Both the position numbers and the translations under genes were made by a program. A stretch of DNA of 64,000 bases from a virus. The DNA lies in the IMG/VR virus record IMGVR_UViG_3300025087_000036, positions 62,001 through 126,000 of that record; one strand, 5' to 3'. Shown piece after piece: positions 31,694 through 38,446 of the stretch; position 1 is the stretch's first letter, and every line of letters starts with the position of its first letter. The notes below the pieces were generated by a model, which worked only from the letters and a program-made list of their open reading frames with translations, searched no databases and was not told the DNA's origin.

Positions 31694-31704
31694 AACAAGA
31701 AAAT

Positions 31705-31780
31705 GCCAATGTGGTGTAGATGGTCTGCACGCTAGTCTGAAGAACTAGAGGTATCCATTCGAGTTGGATCGTTGGCACCA
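31705..31780 (+). tRNA. tRNA-Phe(GAA)
   Basis: Acceptor GCCAATG/CGTTGGC, D stem GTG/CAC, anticodon arm CTAGT-CTGAAGA-ACTAG, T arm ATCCA/TGGAT, A, CCA. Confidence 0.93.
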
Positions 31781-31790
31781 AATAACGATC

Positions 31791-31831
31791 TGGAAAAGTT
31801 GGCCAAGTCTGTGTGGATGGCTAATTTTCCA
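31791..31831 (+). ncRNA. Long hairpin RNA candidate
   Basis: TGGAAAAGTTGGCCA pairs with TGGCTAATTTTCCA, 14 bp with one bulge and one wobble. Confidence 0.5.
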
Positions 31832-31898
31832 AGTGATGACTGTATCCAGCCAGTAGAAGTGCAAAGAAATACGTTTGCCGCCGCACTACAGTTTTTTG

Positions 31899-31927
31899 TT
31901 TACATTCACTCTAGGATGTGTTAGTAT
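31899..31927 (+). promoter_or_regulatory. Sigma70-like promoter (TTTACA type)
   Basis: TTTTTTG-TTTACA, 17 bp, TAGTAT; drives the compact tRNA run His-Thr-Leu-Thr-Leu. Confidence 0.6.
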
Positions 31928-31948
31928 TTAGATGTAAAGAGGGATTGT

Positions 31949-32037
31949 GTGTAAGTAGGATAATTGGTAGTCCCCTTGACTGTGGATCAAGCTGGTTTAA
32001 AAACCTTGTAAGGGTTCGAATCCCCTCTTACACCCCA
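31949..32037 (+). tRNA. tRNA-His(GTG), extra variable-arm hairpin
   Basis: Acceptor GTGTAAG/CTTACAC, D stem GGA/TCC, anticodon arm CTTGA-CTGTGGA-TCAAG, T loop TTCGAAT, discriminator C as usual for His, CCA. Variable region is 18 nt with GGTT-TAAA-AACC. No G at -1. Confidence 0.9.
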
Positions 32038-32082
32038 TGCAATGAGGCTAGTTGTGTAAATATTGGATGACCCATTGGATTT

Positions 32083-32157
32083 GCTACCATAGCTTAATAG
32101 GAAGAGCGCAATCTTGGTAAGGTTGTGACATGGGTTCAAATCCCGTTGGTAGCTCCA
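32083..32157 (+). tRNA. tRNA-Thr(GGT)
   Basis: Acceptor GCTACCA/TGGTAGC perfect, D stem GCT/AGC, anticodon arm CAATC-TTGGTAA-GGTTG, T arm ATGGG/CCCGT, discriminator T, CCA. Confidence 0.93.
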
Positions 32158-32163
32158 AGAATT

Positions 32164-32248
32164 GCCGGAATGGTGAAATTGGCATACACGCAAGTCCTAG
32201 GAATTTGTGTCTTCGGGCATGGGGGTTCGAGTCCCCCTTCCGGCACCA
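32164..32248 (+). tRNA. tRNA-Leu(TAG), class II
   Basis: Acceptor GCCGGAA/TTCCGGC, D stem GTG/CAC, anticodon arm CAAGT-CCTAGGA-ATTTG, normal long variable arm (TGTC-TTCG-GGCA), T arm GGGGG/CCCCC, A, CCA. Confidence 0.94.
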
Positions 32249-32254
32249 AAATTT

Positions 32255-32331
32255 GCCCTTGTAACTCAATTGGCTAGAGTACCACATTTGTACCGTGGAT
32301 GTTTAGGGTTCAAATCCCTACAGGGGCTCCA
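32255..32331 (+). tRNA. tRNA-Thr(TGT)
   Basis: Acceptor GCCCTTG/CAGGGGC, D stem ACTC/GAGT, loop TTTGTAC in a CCAC/GTGG stem, T arm TAGGG/CCCTA, discriminator T, CCA. Confidence 0.93.
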
Positions 32332-32341
32332 AAAATATTAT

Positions 32342-32418
32342 GCCCGCATATCCCAATTGGAAGAGGAATTGGCTTCAAAACCCAAGTGATGGTGGTTCGA
32401 ATCCACCTGCGGGCACCA
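32342..32418 (+). tRNA. tRNA-Leu(CAA) with short variable loop
   Basis: Acceptor GCCCGCA/TGCGGGC, D stem TCC/GGA, TTGG/CCAA stem around a loop read as TTCAAAA (closing C-C mismatch), T arm GGTGG/CCACC, A, CCA. Variable loop is five nt (GTGAT). A shifted reading of the loop would give TCA. Confidence 0.8.
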
Positions 32419-32495
32419 CTTAACTGAGTTTGCGTTGGTCTTAACTGTGTGACGGGGTGGGGACGTAAGCTCTTCAACAAACGAAAGGTTATGCG

Positions 32496-32726
32496 ATGAT
32501 AAAAGTAGAAATAACTGAACAATTCCATGTTGTGAGACAAATTGACTACCCAACACTAAAAATGGAGCCATGTTCTCTCTTAACGGTTTTATTTGTTTCT
32601 CCGAATACAGGTATGGTTCTTAGACCAGGAAAATCTGAATACAAAACAGGAACATATTGCGGTGATTGGCATGAGGGGGCATTTGACAGATGGGATGGGG
32701 TGTTGGAAGTCAGAAATGATTATTGA
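32496..32726 (+). CDS. Unknown 76-residue protein
   Basis: ATG 32496 with GAAAGG upstream. Beta-rich (MIKVEITEQF, then an LTVLFVSPNTGMVL strand) and ending in an aromatic GDWHEGAFDRWDG segment. First gene after the main tRNA run; overlaps the next gene by 11 nt. Confidence 0.5.
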   Translation: MIKVEITEQFHVVRQIDYPTLKMEPCSLLTVLFVSPNTGMVLRPGKSEYKTGTYCGDWHEGAFDRWDGVLEVRNDY

Positions 32727-32952
32727 CAATCTAAAGAAATGGTGCTTCTGTTTCTTCTTTCATAGGAAGCACAGATGCTATCCAGAAGTGTGGAAAGTAG
32801 AATTGGGATCTTGGCATTGTGCAAAATGTCATCCGTGTGGGGAAGATTTGGAAACCGTTTTGAAAATGGCTGACAATCTTTTATCAAAATCAGTTGACCT
32901 TGATAGTGACATTCAAAGAGCCGTTAGTGAAAATTTTTGGGATCTGTTATAA
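32716..32952 (+). CDS. Small Cys/His-rich protein
   Basis: 78 residues from ATG 32716 (GGAAG upstream). CFCFFFHRKHRC and HCAKCHPCG suggest metal binding; C-terminal half helical and acidic. Not assigned. Confidence 0.5.
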   Translation: MIIDNLKKWCFCFFFHRKHRCYPEVWKVELGSWHCAKCHPCGEDLETVLKMADNLLSKSVDLDSDIQRAVSENFWDLL

Positions 32953-32964
32953 TGGGAGATAAAA

Positions 32965-33351
32965 ATGGCTAAGTGCAACTGGTATGGTGAACCACAAGAG
33001 GAATTCACATGCCCCCATTGTAATGATCAATTTGATGATAGCGGGTTGTGTTCTTGTGGTAGGGGGCCATGCAATGAACAAACTAGTAAGAGGATAAACA
33101 AAAGAGGACATAAATCATACATTCTTGAATACAGATACACACCAGAGTCTTGGGAAGAATACAAAAAAAGTCGAAGCCTATTTGTATTTGGAAAGAACAG
33201 AACCAATGTATGGCGAGTAGAAGGTAGATACAGAACAGAAAAAGCCTTGAATGATGCATACAACGACAGGATGAAACGAAAACTTACACCAATGAAAACG
33301 TGGAATAATGATTGGTATAAACAGTACGAATATAGAAGGGTTTTACCATGA
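32965..33351 (+). CDS. Zinc-finger protein of 128 residues
   Basis: N-terminal CPHCN followed by CSCGRGPC forms a rubredoxin/RING-like Cys cluster (residues about 16-37). The rest is basic, with several Tyr and Arg residues. Ends in an ATGA overlap with the next gene. Function unknown. Confidence 0.55.
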   Translation: MAKCNWYGEPQEEFTCPHCNDQFDDSGLCSCGRGPCNEQTSKRINKRGHKSYILEYRYTPESWEEYKKSRSLFVFGKNRTNVWRVEGRYRTEKALNDAYNDRMKRKLTPMKTWNNDWYKQYEYRRVLP

Positions 33352-33617
33352 AGGATAGTATAGAACTGTTTGCAAAAGTTATTGCTACAATTTTTGTGTG
33401 TGCCGCCATTATTTTGGCTGTTGTATTTATCGGGGGTGGGTTTTCTAAAGATAGGGAAGCATACATATCAATCTGGGGTGATAAATTTATGGTGATGTTA
33501 GATAGGAGCTTTGGCGATGATCGACCATTGTTTATCAGTGAAGATGTGAAAGAAGCAGAGGATTTTTTGGAAAGATGGGATGAGCGTAAACTTGCAAAGC
33601 AGGGGGTTCTGGAATGA
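33348..33617 (+). CDS. Single-span membrane protein
   Basis: 89 residues, coupled by ATGA overlaps to both neighbours. Hydrophobic helix near residues 8-32 (IATIFVCAAIILAVVFIGGG), then an acidic helical soluble part. Not recognised. Confidence 0.5.
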   Translation: MKDSIELFAKVIATIFVCAAIILAVVFIGGGFSKDREAYISIWGDKFMVMLDRSFGDDRPLFISEDVKEAEDFLERWDERKLAKQGVLE

Positions 33618-33859
33618 AGATAACTACTGTTAGTCGTGATCGTGGGTATGAAGGTATTTCTGGTTTTGAGGTAACAATTGAAACTCATGAAGGAAAGCAA
33701 CACATCTCTGCGTATGATATGTGTGAATGCCCAGAAGACGCAATCATGGATAGAGGTTTAGGGTTCATTTATGATGTACCCCATATGCTTAAACTTGCAT
33801 ATGAAGCTGGAAAGAGTGGAGAGGAATTTCTTCTTGTTGAAGAGACAGATGATGAATAA
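33614..33859 (+). CDS. 81-residue acidic unknown protein
   Basis: Starts in the previous stop (ATGA). Beta-strand N-terminus and acidic C-terminus (LLVEETDDE). Its stop is 1 nt before tRNA-Met(CAT). Confidence 0.5.
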   Translation: MKITTVSRDRGYEGISGFEVTIETHEGKQHISAYDMCECPEDAIMDRGLGFIYDVPHMLKLAYEAGKSGEEFLLVEETDDE

Positions 33860-33860
33860 T

Positions 33861-33935
33861 GCCGATACGGAATAGAGTCCAACACGATCTCATAAGTCGT
33901 TAGTCCTAGTGGAGCGTTACCACTTATCGGCACCA
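33861..33935 (+). tRNA. tRNA-Met(CAT), second CAT tRNA
   Basis: Acceptor GCCGATA/TATCGGC perfect, D stem GGA/TCC with a reduced loop, anticodon arm ACGAT-CTCATAA-GTCGT, T arm AGTGG/CCACT, A, CCA. One of the two CAT tRNAs may be Ile(CAU). Confidence 0.85.
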
Positions 33936-33939
33936 AAAA

Positions 33940-34067
33940 TTGTGGGAAATGTAAATGACTTTGCCAAACACTAGCTATAATGGTCGGGGTTGAATTCCGT
34001 GACAAATTGGTTTTATAGAGATTGCAATTTGACTTGGGTTCATAAAAAGTTTGGTATTTTCCCACAA
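33940..34067 (+). ncRNA. 128-nt structured RNA candidate
   Basis: TTGTGGGAAA (33940-33949) pairs perfectly with TTTCCCACAA (34058-34067). The interior contains a T-arm-like CGGGGTTGAATTCCG, so it may derive from a tRNA. Confidence 0.5.
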
Positions 34068-34077
34068 GCAAATAGAT

Positions 34078-34200
34078 GGGATGTTTTCGGGGAAGCAAAC
34101 CAAAGTGTGCATTTTGCAAGTGAATCATAGTAATATGCTGTTGGGTTGTGGAGTGAAAAATTGGGGTTAACTGATACCGAATATAACCAGCATCCCACCA
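34078..34200 (+). ncRNA. tRNA-like-ended RNA candidate
   Basis: GGGATGT (34078-34084) pairs with GCATCCC (34190-34196) and is followed by A-CCA, as in a tRNA acceptor, but the 109-nt interior has no standard D, anticodon or T arms; it has GGTTA/TAACC and TGCA/TGCA hairpins. Resembles a tRNA-like or tmRNA-like end. Confidence 0.45.
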
Positions 34201-34238
34201 AAAATTTTGGGTGGTAGCGCCGTTCTGGATCGGCAAAT

Positions 34239-34323
34239 AGAGGGTGCCGTCAATGGTGACAAATCCGGTTTGAACCCGGAGGGCAGGTTAAACTGTGGCG
34301 TTCAATTCGTCCACCCTCTGCCA
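34239..34323 (+). tRNA. tRNA-Ser(TGA)
   Basis: Acceptor AGAGGGT/ACCCTCT, D stem GTC/GAC, anticodon arm TCCGG-TTTGAAC-CCGGA, long variable arm with GCAG/CTG(T), T loop TTCAATT, discriminator G as in Ser, CCA. Confidence 0.9.
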
Positions 34324-34354
34324 AAATTTTTAATTGGTTCGGAGAACCGCTCCA

Positions 34355-34362
34355 TATTTATT
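34355..34362 (+). promoter_or_regulatory. TATTTATT inside an RBS-sequestering hairpin
   Basis: CTCCATAT (34350-34357) pairs with ATATGGAG (34363-34370), covering part of the GGAGG site of the HNH gene at 34379. The octamer lies across the loop. Confidence 0.5.
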
Positions 34363-34378
34363 ATATGGAGGTACAAAT

Positions 34379-34708
34379 ATGCGTGGAGGATGGAATAGGG
34401 GTACTTATACTCTAATTGAAAGTAACAGAAAGAAAAGGTTCCCAGATAGTCGTGTTTTTGTGGAAAATTCAACTTTTCCAAGACATAGATTGAAAAAAAG
34501 AATCATTGATGAAAATATGCTTGAATGTAAAAAATGTGCCATATGCGGAATGGAGGCAACGTGGCAAGGGAAACCGATGATATTAATACTTGATCATATC
34601 AACGGAAAAAACAATGATAATAGACTTGAAAATTTAAGACTTATTTGCAGTAATTGTGATTCACAGTTGCCAACATACAAATCTAAAAATAGAGCTTTTC
34701 GGGGTTGA
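34379..34708 (+). CDS. HNH endonuclease
   Basis: 109 residues from ATG 34379. CKKCAICG, LDHINGKNND and ENLRLICSNCDSQ are the HNH/zinc core of a compact phage HNH nuclease. The basic N-terminus may bind DNA. The ribosome binding site is in a perfect 8-bp hairpin with the late motif. Lies just after tRNA-Ser(TGA); no tRNA directly follows. Confidence 0.85.
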   Translation: MRGGWNRGTYTLIESNRKKRFPDSRVFVENSTFPRHRLKKRIIDENMLECKKCAICGMEATWQGKPMILILDHINGKNNDNRLENLRLICSNCDSQLPTYKSKNRAFRG

Positions 34709-34740
34709 TAGATAGAAAGACAAAAGAAAGAGAGAAAGAC

Positions 34741-35043
34741 ATGATACTAAAAATTCAAAATCCCTCAGAAAACGATGGGATAAGATGTGGGTGGGTTTTT
34801 ATCGATCACATCTTTGAGTGTCAAGTGAGGCATGTTGCAGAGGGGTCCGAAAAGATGAAAGTTTTTTGGGGAGCAAGAAGAAGTGCAACATATGAAAGTG
34901 GTCGCGGATTAGAAGATCCAGCACCGCATTTTATTTGTGTTACTTGCACCTTTGACAACGGAAGAGAAGACGAAGACTATAACGTAGCTACAGCATCATA
35001 CCTTCTTGCCGATAGTGGTAAGACGGTAGAAAAATTGTTCTAA
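34741..35043 (+). CDS. Unknown 100-residue protein
   Basis: ATG 34741 with AGAGAGAAAG upstream. Contains CGWVFIDHIFECQV and FICVTCTFDNG; small alpha/beta protein with several Cys. Not recognised. Confidence 0.5.
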   Translation: MILKIQNPSENDGIRCGWVFIDHIFECQVRHVAEGSEKMKVFWGARRSATYESGRGLEDPAPHFICVTCTFDNGREDEDYNVATASYLLADSGKTVEKLF

Positions 35044-35085
35044 GAGAAAAATAGTCAACCCCGAAAAACAAAGGTAGGTTACAAA

Positions 35086-35336
35086 ATGCCAACTGTTATG
35101 AAGACATACTGTGATGTATGCAAGAGTGAAATATCAAATGACTGTTCTGGTGAAAAGGCATATGGACTTGGTGAACCATTCATGGACAGGGGGAAGAATT
35201 TTTGACAAAGACTGTGTTGCTTCCTAGAACCATCAATTTGGAAAGACGATGGTTGGAAATGGCAACATGGGTGGAATTTCGTAAATTTGATTTTTGGAAA
35301 TCGCTGCGTTGGACTGCGGATCATTGGCTAGACTAG
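35086..35336 (+). pseudogene. Possible frameshifted small zinc protein
   Basis: ATG 35086 gives 39 residues (CDVCKSE near residue 9) and stops at 35203-35205 just after a run of five T. Deleting one T would join it to FDKDCVAS, restoring a plausible third Cys. A second short frame can start at TTG 35202 behind AGGGGGA. Either a decayed gene or two micro-genes; also the gap between 35044 and 35365. Confidence 0.35.
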
Positions 35337-35337
35337 A

Positions 35338-35345
35338 TATTTATT
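35338..35345 (+). promoter_or_regulatory. Late-promoter-like TATTTATT
   Basis: Located 20 nt before ATG 35366 with GGGAG between; the same spacing as at 2143 and 46337. Confidence 0.45.
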
Positions 35346-35365
35346 GTGAACGCAAGGGAGAATAG

Positions 35366-36148
35366 ATGATCACATTATTTTTGGCTAGTCTTATTTTCAT
35401 TGGTGATGTACAGATAAACAGTTTGTCCACCTACCCAGACAGTGTTGCTTCAATCATATCTTCACAGATAGGAAATGAAGTAATCTATGATGCTGGGGAT
35501 GTTGTTGAACATGGGTCGATGTTTGAGGAACAAGAGTACGCTAGATACCAACAACTGTTTCCCAATTCTATTCCAGTACCAGGAAATCATGATTGGTATG
35601 ATGGTCTGGAAAATTGGAATTGGGGCACTAGTGTTAATGTATACGATGAGGGGATTCACGTTGTTGGCTTTGATACACAGCAATATTGGAATACAGTTGC
35701 CCTTGGAAATCTAAGACAAAACCTAAACGATGGTAAAAATATCACCATACTTTTCATGCACCATCAAGTATATTCTGATAATCTAAGGAATGGGGCAATA
35801 TCAAATAGCATTAGACCATACTTGCTTCCCATTATAGAGGGGACAAAAACAAGTTTGGTTATCTGTGGTCATGGTCATGCCTACGAGAGGCATTATAGCA
35901 ATGGTGTAACCTACCTAGTTATTGGTGGAGCAGGGGCACCGTTGGATTTGGTTGGAGATAGTGAGACACAAATTATTTCATCTAGTGAACACCATTGGGT
36001 GGAGATTGTTGTAACAAGGACAGGTATACATTGTGTGGTTCATGGGTTGGTGCCAGGACAAGTGATTGATGTTTTTGATATAGCAACCCCTGTGTCGAGT
36101 GTATCTATCCCAGATGTTAATTATACCATTGGGGGGTTTGTAAAATGA
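35366..36148 (+). CDS. Purple-acid-phosphatase-like metallophosphoesterase
   Basis: 260 residues. Motifs GDVQ (near 13), AGDVVEHG (near 43), GNHDWYDG (near 73), MHHQ (near 130) and CGHGHAYERH (near 168). The GHGHAYER box is typical of purple acid phosphatases. The hydrophobic N-terminus (MITLFLASLIFIG) overlaps the first metal strand, so it is probably not a signal peptide. Expression from a late-type motif suggests a virion or late role, unlike the early metallophosphoesterase at 26338. Substrate unknown. Confidence 0.75.
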   Translation: MITLFLASLIFIGDVQINSLSTYPDSVASIISSQIGNEVIYDAGDVVEHGSMFEEQEYARYQQLFPNSIPVPGNHDWYDGLENWNWGTSVNVYDEGIHVVGFDTQQYWNTVALGNLRQNLNDGKNITILFMHHQVYSDNLRNGAISNSIRPYLLPIIEGTKTSLVICGHGHAYERHYSNGVTYLVIGGAGAPLDLVGDSETQIISSSEHHWVEIVVTRTGIHCVVHGLVPGQVIDVFDIATPVSSVSIPDVNYTIGGFVK

Positions 36149-36375
36149 AGGCTATTTTGGAGTTTGACTTGCCAGAAGAGAGATCAGAGTTTAATGCTGC
36201 CTCTAAGGGGGTGGATTATTATTTGGTGTTGTGGGATCTTGACCAGTATTTGAGAAACTCTTTGAAGTATGGGACAGCCACAAAAATAACACCAGAACAA
36301 ACATTGGAACTTGTCAGAAAACTTTTGCATGAAAAAATGGAAATTCGTGGCGTATCGTTTGATGATGTAGACTAA
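36145..36375 (+). CDS. Small phage protein of unknown function
   Basis: 76 residues, ATGA overlap with the previous gene. The pattern ILEFDLPEE followed by WDLDQYLRN and KLLHEKMEIRGV is a type I recognise as common in phage early regions, without a known function. Confidence 0.6.
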   Translation: MKAILEFDLPEERSEFNAASKGVDYYLVLWDLDQYLRNSLKYGTATKITPEQTLELVRKLLHEKMEIRGVSFDDVD

Positions 36376-36399
36376 ACAAAAGTAAGAGAAGCTAATGGG

Positions 36400-36588
36400 G
36401 TGTTGCAGAACGTAAAAACAGCGATGAATGTCATATTGGCTTACAAGAGATTAACAAAGGTGTCTGACTTAATAGTGGAAAAAATAGAAAAGAACGAAGG
36501 GGTTTCGGTTGATTTGTTGGCTGGGTATAAGATGCACAGGAACGAATTGGCTAAGATCTTGAACGAAATAGACAGGAAGAAGCAATGA
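36400..36588 (+). CDS. 62-residue helical protein
   Basis: Start uncertain (GTG 36400 or ATG 36424). Two amphipathic helices, charged; ends in an ATGA overlap with the next small gene. Confidence 0.45.
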   Translation: MLQNVKTAMNVILAYKRLTKVSDLIVEKIEKNEGVSVDLLAGYKMHRNELAKILNEIDRKKQ

Positions 36589-36707
36589 GTTTTATGGAGT
36601 ATAGCACACTCATGAGTACAGTACGCTCCCTTCTTGCAAGAAGAGTGTTTACCATTTCAGAGTACATGCAAGAAACCAAACACATCCAAAGAACATTCTA
36701 CAGATAA
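36585..36707 (+). CDS. 40-residue unknown protein
   Basis: ATG in the previous stop (ATGA). MSFMEYSTLMSTVRSLL then a basic end. Probably expressed by coupling. Confidence 0.45.
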   Translation: MSFMEYSTLMSTVRSLLARRVFTISEYMQETKHIQRTFYR

Positions 36708-36710
36708 ATG

Positions 36711-36739
36711 TTTACAAATCCATCAACATATGATATAGT
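36711..36739 (+). promoter_or_regulatory. Sigma70-like promoter (TTTACA type)
   Basis: TTTACA, 17 bp, TATAGT; 30 nt before the exonuclease gene. Confidence 0.6.
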
Positions 36740-36769
36740 TACGGACAACCAAGGGAGAAACAATATCCA

Positions 36770-37723
36770 ATGAAAGATAAAAAATACTGTAAACATTGTG
36801 GTGGATTGTTGTGGGTGCATGGATCTAAGAAGTTAAGGTCATTAGACAAAAAAGCAAAGCAATATAAGTGTTCTGTTTGTGGGAGATTTGAAACAATCAA
36901 TAGTGTAAGATCAGGGGAAAGCGATATAGTTGATGATTTTCCAGCACCAAAAATTCTTGTGCTTGATATCGAGACAGCACCATCTATAGCCTATGTGTGG
37001 GATATCTGGGAGCAAAACATAGGGATAAACCAAATAGAAAAGAACTGGCACATCCTATGCTGGGCAGCAAAGTGGTTGGGTGAAGAACAGATTATTTGTG
37101 ATTCCTTGCCGCAACACCCAGCCAAATATAAGAAGAACCCAGAAGACGATTCCAGTATCCTAATTGGAATGTGGAAATTGTTAGATGAAGCAGACGTAGT
37201 GATAACCCACAATGGGGATAAGTTTGATGTCCCAAAACTCAACACAAGATTCATTCTAGCTGGCATGACACCACCATCCCCATATAGGTCGATTGATACC
37301 CTAAAGGTTGCTAGGGGTGTGTTTGAGTTTACCTCAAATAAACTAGCATACATATCAGAATTTTTGGGGGTTGGATCAAAGATGGAAACAGGGGGGTTTT
37401 CCTTGTGGAAAGGCTGTTTAAGTGGAGATAAAGAGTCTTGGAATTCAATGGTGACGTATAATGCCAATGATGTTAGCATCCTGGAGGCCGTCTATTTTAA
37501 GCTAAGACCGTGGGTAAAGAACCACCCCAACCTTGGGTTGTTTACAGACAAAGGATTGGTGTGCGTGGCTTGTGGTTCGTCTGACGTTGCTCCTGTTGAG
37601 GGTAAGTTTGTCTACACGAATGCCAGCAAGTTCCAATGCTATTTGTGTGATAGCTGCGGAAAATTCATGAGGGGTAGGAAATCCCTAACAACCAAAGAAG
37701 AGAGAAAGAGTCTTTTAGCATAG
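36770..37723 (+). CDS. DnaQ-like 3'-5' exonuclease flanked by zinc ribbons
   Basis: 317 residues. N-terminal zinc ribbon (CKHCG, CSVCG), then a DEDD-type RNase H-fold exonuclease: VLDIETAP near residue 64, THNGDKFDVPKLN near 145 and the DEDDy-style YNANDVSILEAVY near 225, then a second zinc ribbon (CVACG, CDSCG). Such nucleases trim 3' ends of DNA or RNA. Twin zinc ribbons suggest nucleic-acid capture. Own promoter just upstream. Confidence 0.8.
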   Translation: MKDKKYCKHCGGLLWVHGSKKLRSLDKKAKQYKCSVCGRFETINSVRSGESDIVDDFPAPKILVLDIETAPSIAYVWDIWEQNIGINQIEKNWHILCWAAKWLGEEQIICDSLPQHPAKYKKNPEDDSSILIGMWKLLDEADVVITHNGDKFDVPKLNTRFILAGMTPPSPYRSIDTLKVARGVFEFTSNKLAYISEFLGVGSKMETGGFSLWKGCLSGDKESWNSMVTYNANDVSILEAVYFKLRPWVKNHPNLGLFTDKGLVCVACGSSDVAPVEGKFVYTNASKFQCYLCDSCGKFMRGRKSLTTKEERKSLLA

Positions 37724-37725
37724 GT

Positions 37726-37799
37726 GCATCCATAGTTCAATGGTAGAACATTGCCTTCGTAATGTGGAAATTTCGGATCGTTACCGAATGGATGCTCCA
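37726..37799 (+). tRNA. tRNA-Thr(CGT)
   Basis: Acceptor GCATCCA/TGGATGC perfect, D stem GTTC/GAAC, loop TTCGTAA at the canonical position but in a weak stem, T arm TTCGG/CCGAA, discriminator T as in the other two Thr tRNAs, CCA. ACATT/AATGT nearby offers a competing fold. Confidence 0.75.
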
Positions 37800-37833
37800 A
37801 AAAACAAAACTCCCCCAATCAAATGAGGGGAGC
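37799..37833 (-). terminator. Intrinsic terminator of the minus-strand gene
   Basis: Read on the minus strand, CTCCCC/GGGGAG forms a hairpin followed by TTTTGTTTTTT. It ends the 37853-38401 transcript before it runs into tRNA-Thr. Confidence 0.7.
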
Positions 37834-37852
37834 TTGTTCTAGGAGAGGTTGT

Positions 37853-38401
37853 TTAACCATTTCTCCAATAACCCAGGTATGATCCAGACGTTAGTTTTAT
37901 GGAGGTTAATCCAGATTGGTTCCACCATACACCGGCAGTTCCAACAGAAGTTCCATCTGGCAATGTTCCGTTGTAGTATACACCATCTATGCGTATAGTG
38001 TGATACACAGAGTTTGAGGTATAGGTATATGGGGTTGTTCCAATGCCTTGTGGTTGGCCAGAATACAAAGTAGAAATGCTTATGTGCCCACTAAAGTTAC
38101 TGTCTGTATTAGATCCACTTATACCAACCCACAATCCTTCACCAGTGGCACCTGTTCCGGTTGCACCAGAAAACCTCAATATAGCACAAACTCCAAACTC
38201 ATTTCCACCACGCGCTGAAAAAATAAGTTGATCATCTGGGGTGTAGATTACGCTTTGTGTTCTTGCTGAGGTTGTTTGTCTCCATGTCTGTCCAGATGTG
38301 GAATATGAAAATGGTGGGGGTGGAACCGCAGCCAAGTTAGCTGTGTCCCTAGCAAGTTCCAACGCTTGGTTGTCTTGCCAATAACTAGTGGTTCTAGCCA
38401 T
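37853..38401 (-). CDS. Minus-strand structural-type protein
   Basis: 182 residues; AAAGGAG lies correctly upstream of the ATG on the minus strand. Gly/Ser/Thr/Tyr-rich beta pattern with SYSTSGQTWRQTT and LWVGISGS, like small lectin or fibre-head domains. It is the only convincing minus-strand gene in the window and has its own terminator. TATTTATA reads toward it 46 nt upstream. Likely a virion decoration or receptor-binding cargo acquired separately; not assigned. Confidence 0.65.
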   Translation of the reverse strand: MARTTSYWQDNQALELARDTANLAAVPPPPFSYSTSGQTWRQTTSARTQSVIYTPDDQLIFSARGGNEFGVCAILRFSGATGTGATGEGLWVGISGSNTDSNFSGHISISTLYSGQPQGIGTTPYTYTSNSVYHTIRIDGVYYNGTLPDGTSVGTAGVWWNQSGLTSIKLTSGSYLGYWRNG

Positions 38402-38446
38402 AGTATTTCTCCTTTGTTTTGTAAATAGTTAACCTAGATTCTATGG

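Larger units (their letters stand above)
33936..34238 (+). other. Gene-free interval made of two long structured elements
   Basis: Almost entirely covered by 33940-34067 and 34078-34200; no gene seen. Confidence 0.55.

Noticed and set aside
23277-32037. Serine recoding by Asn/Lys/His-anticodon tRNAs with long variable arms
   Set aside because: Discriminator bases G, A and C match the normal isotypes, and Lys/His lack the G73 expected for SerRS; kept only as a remote alternative.
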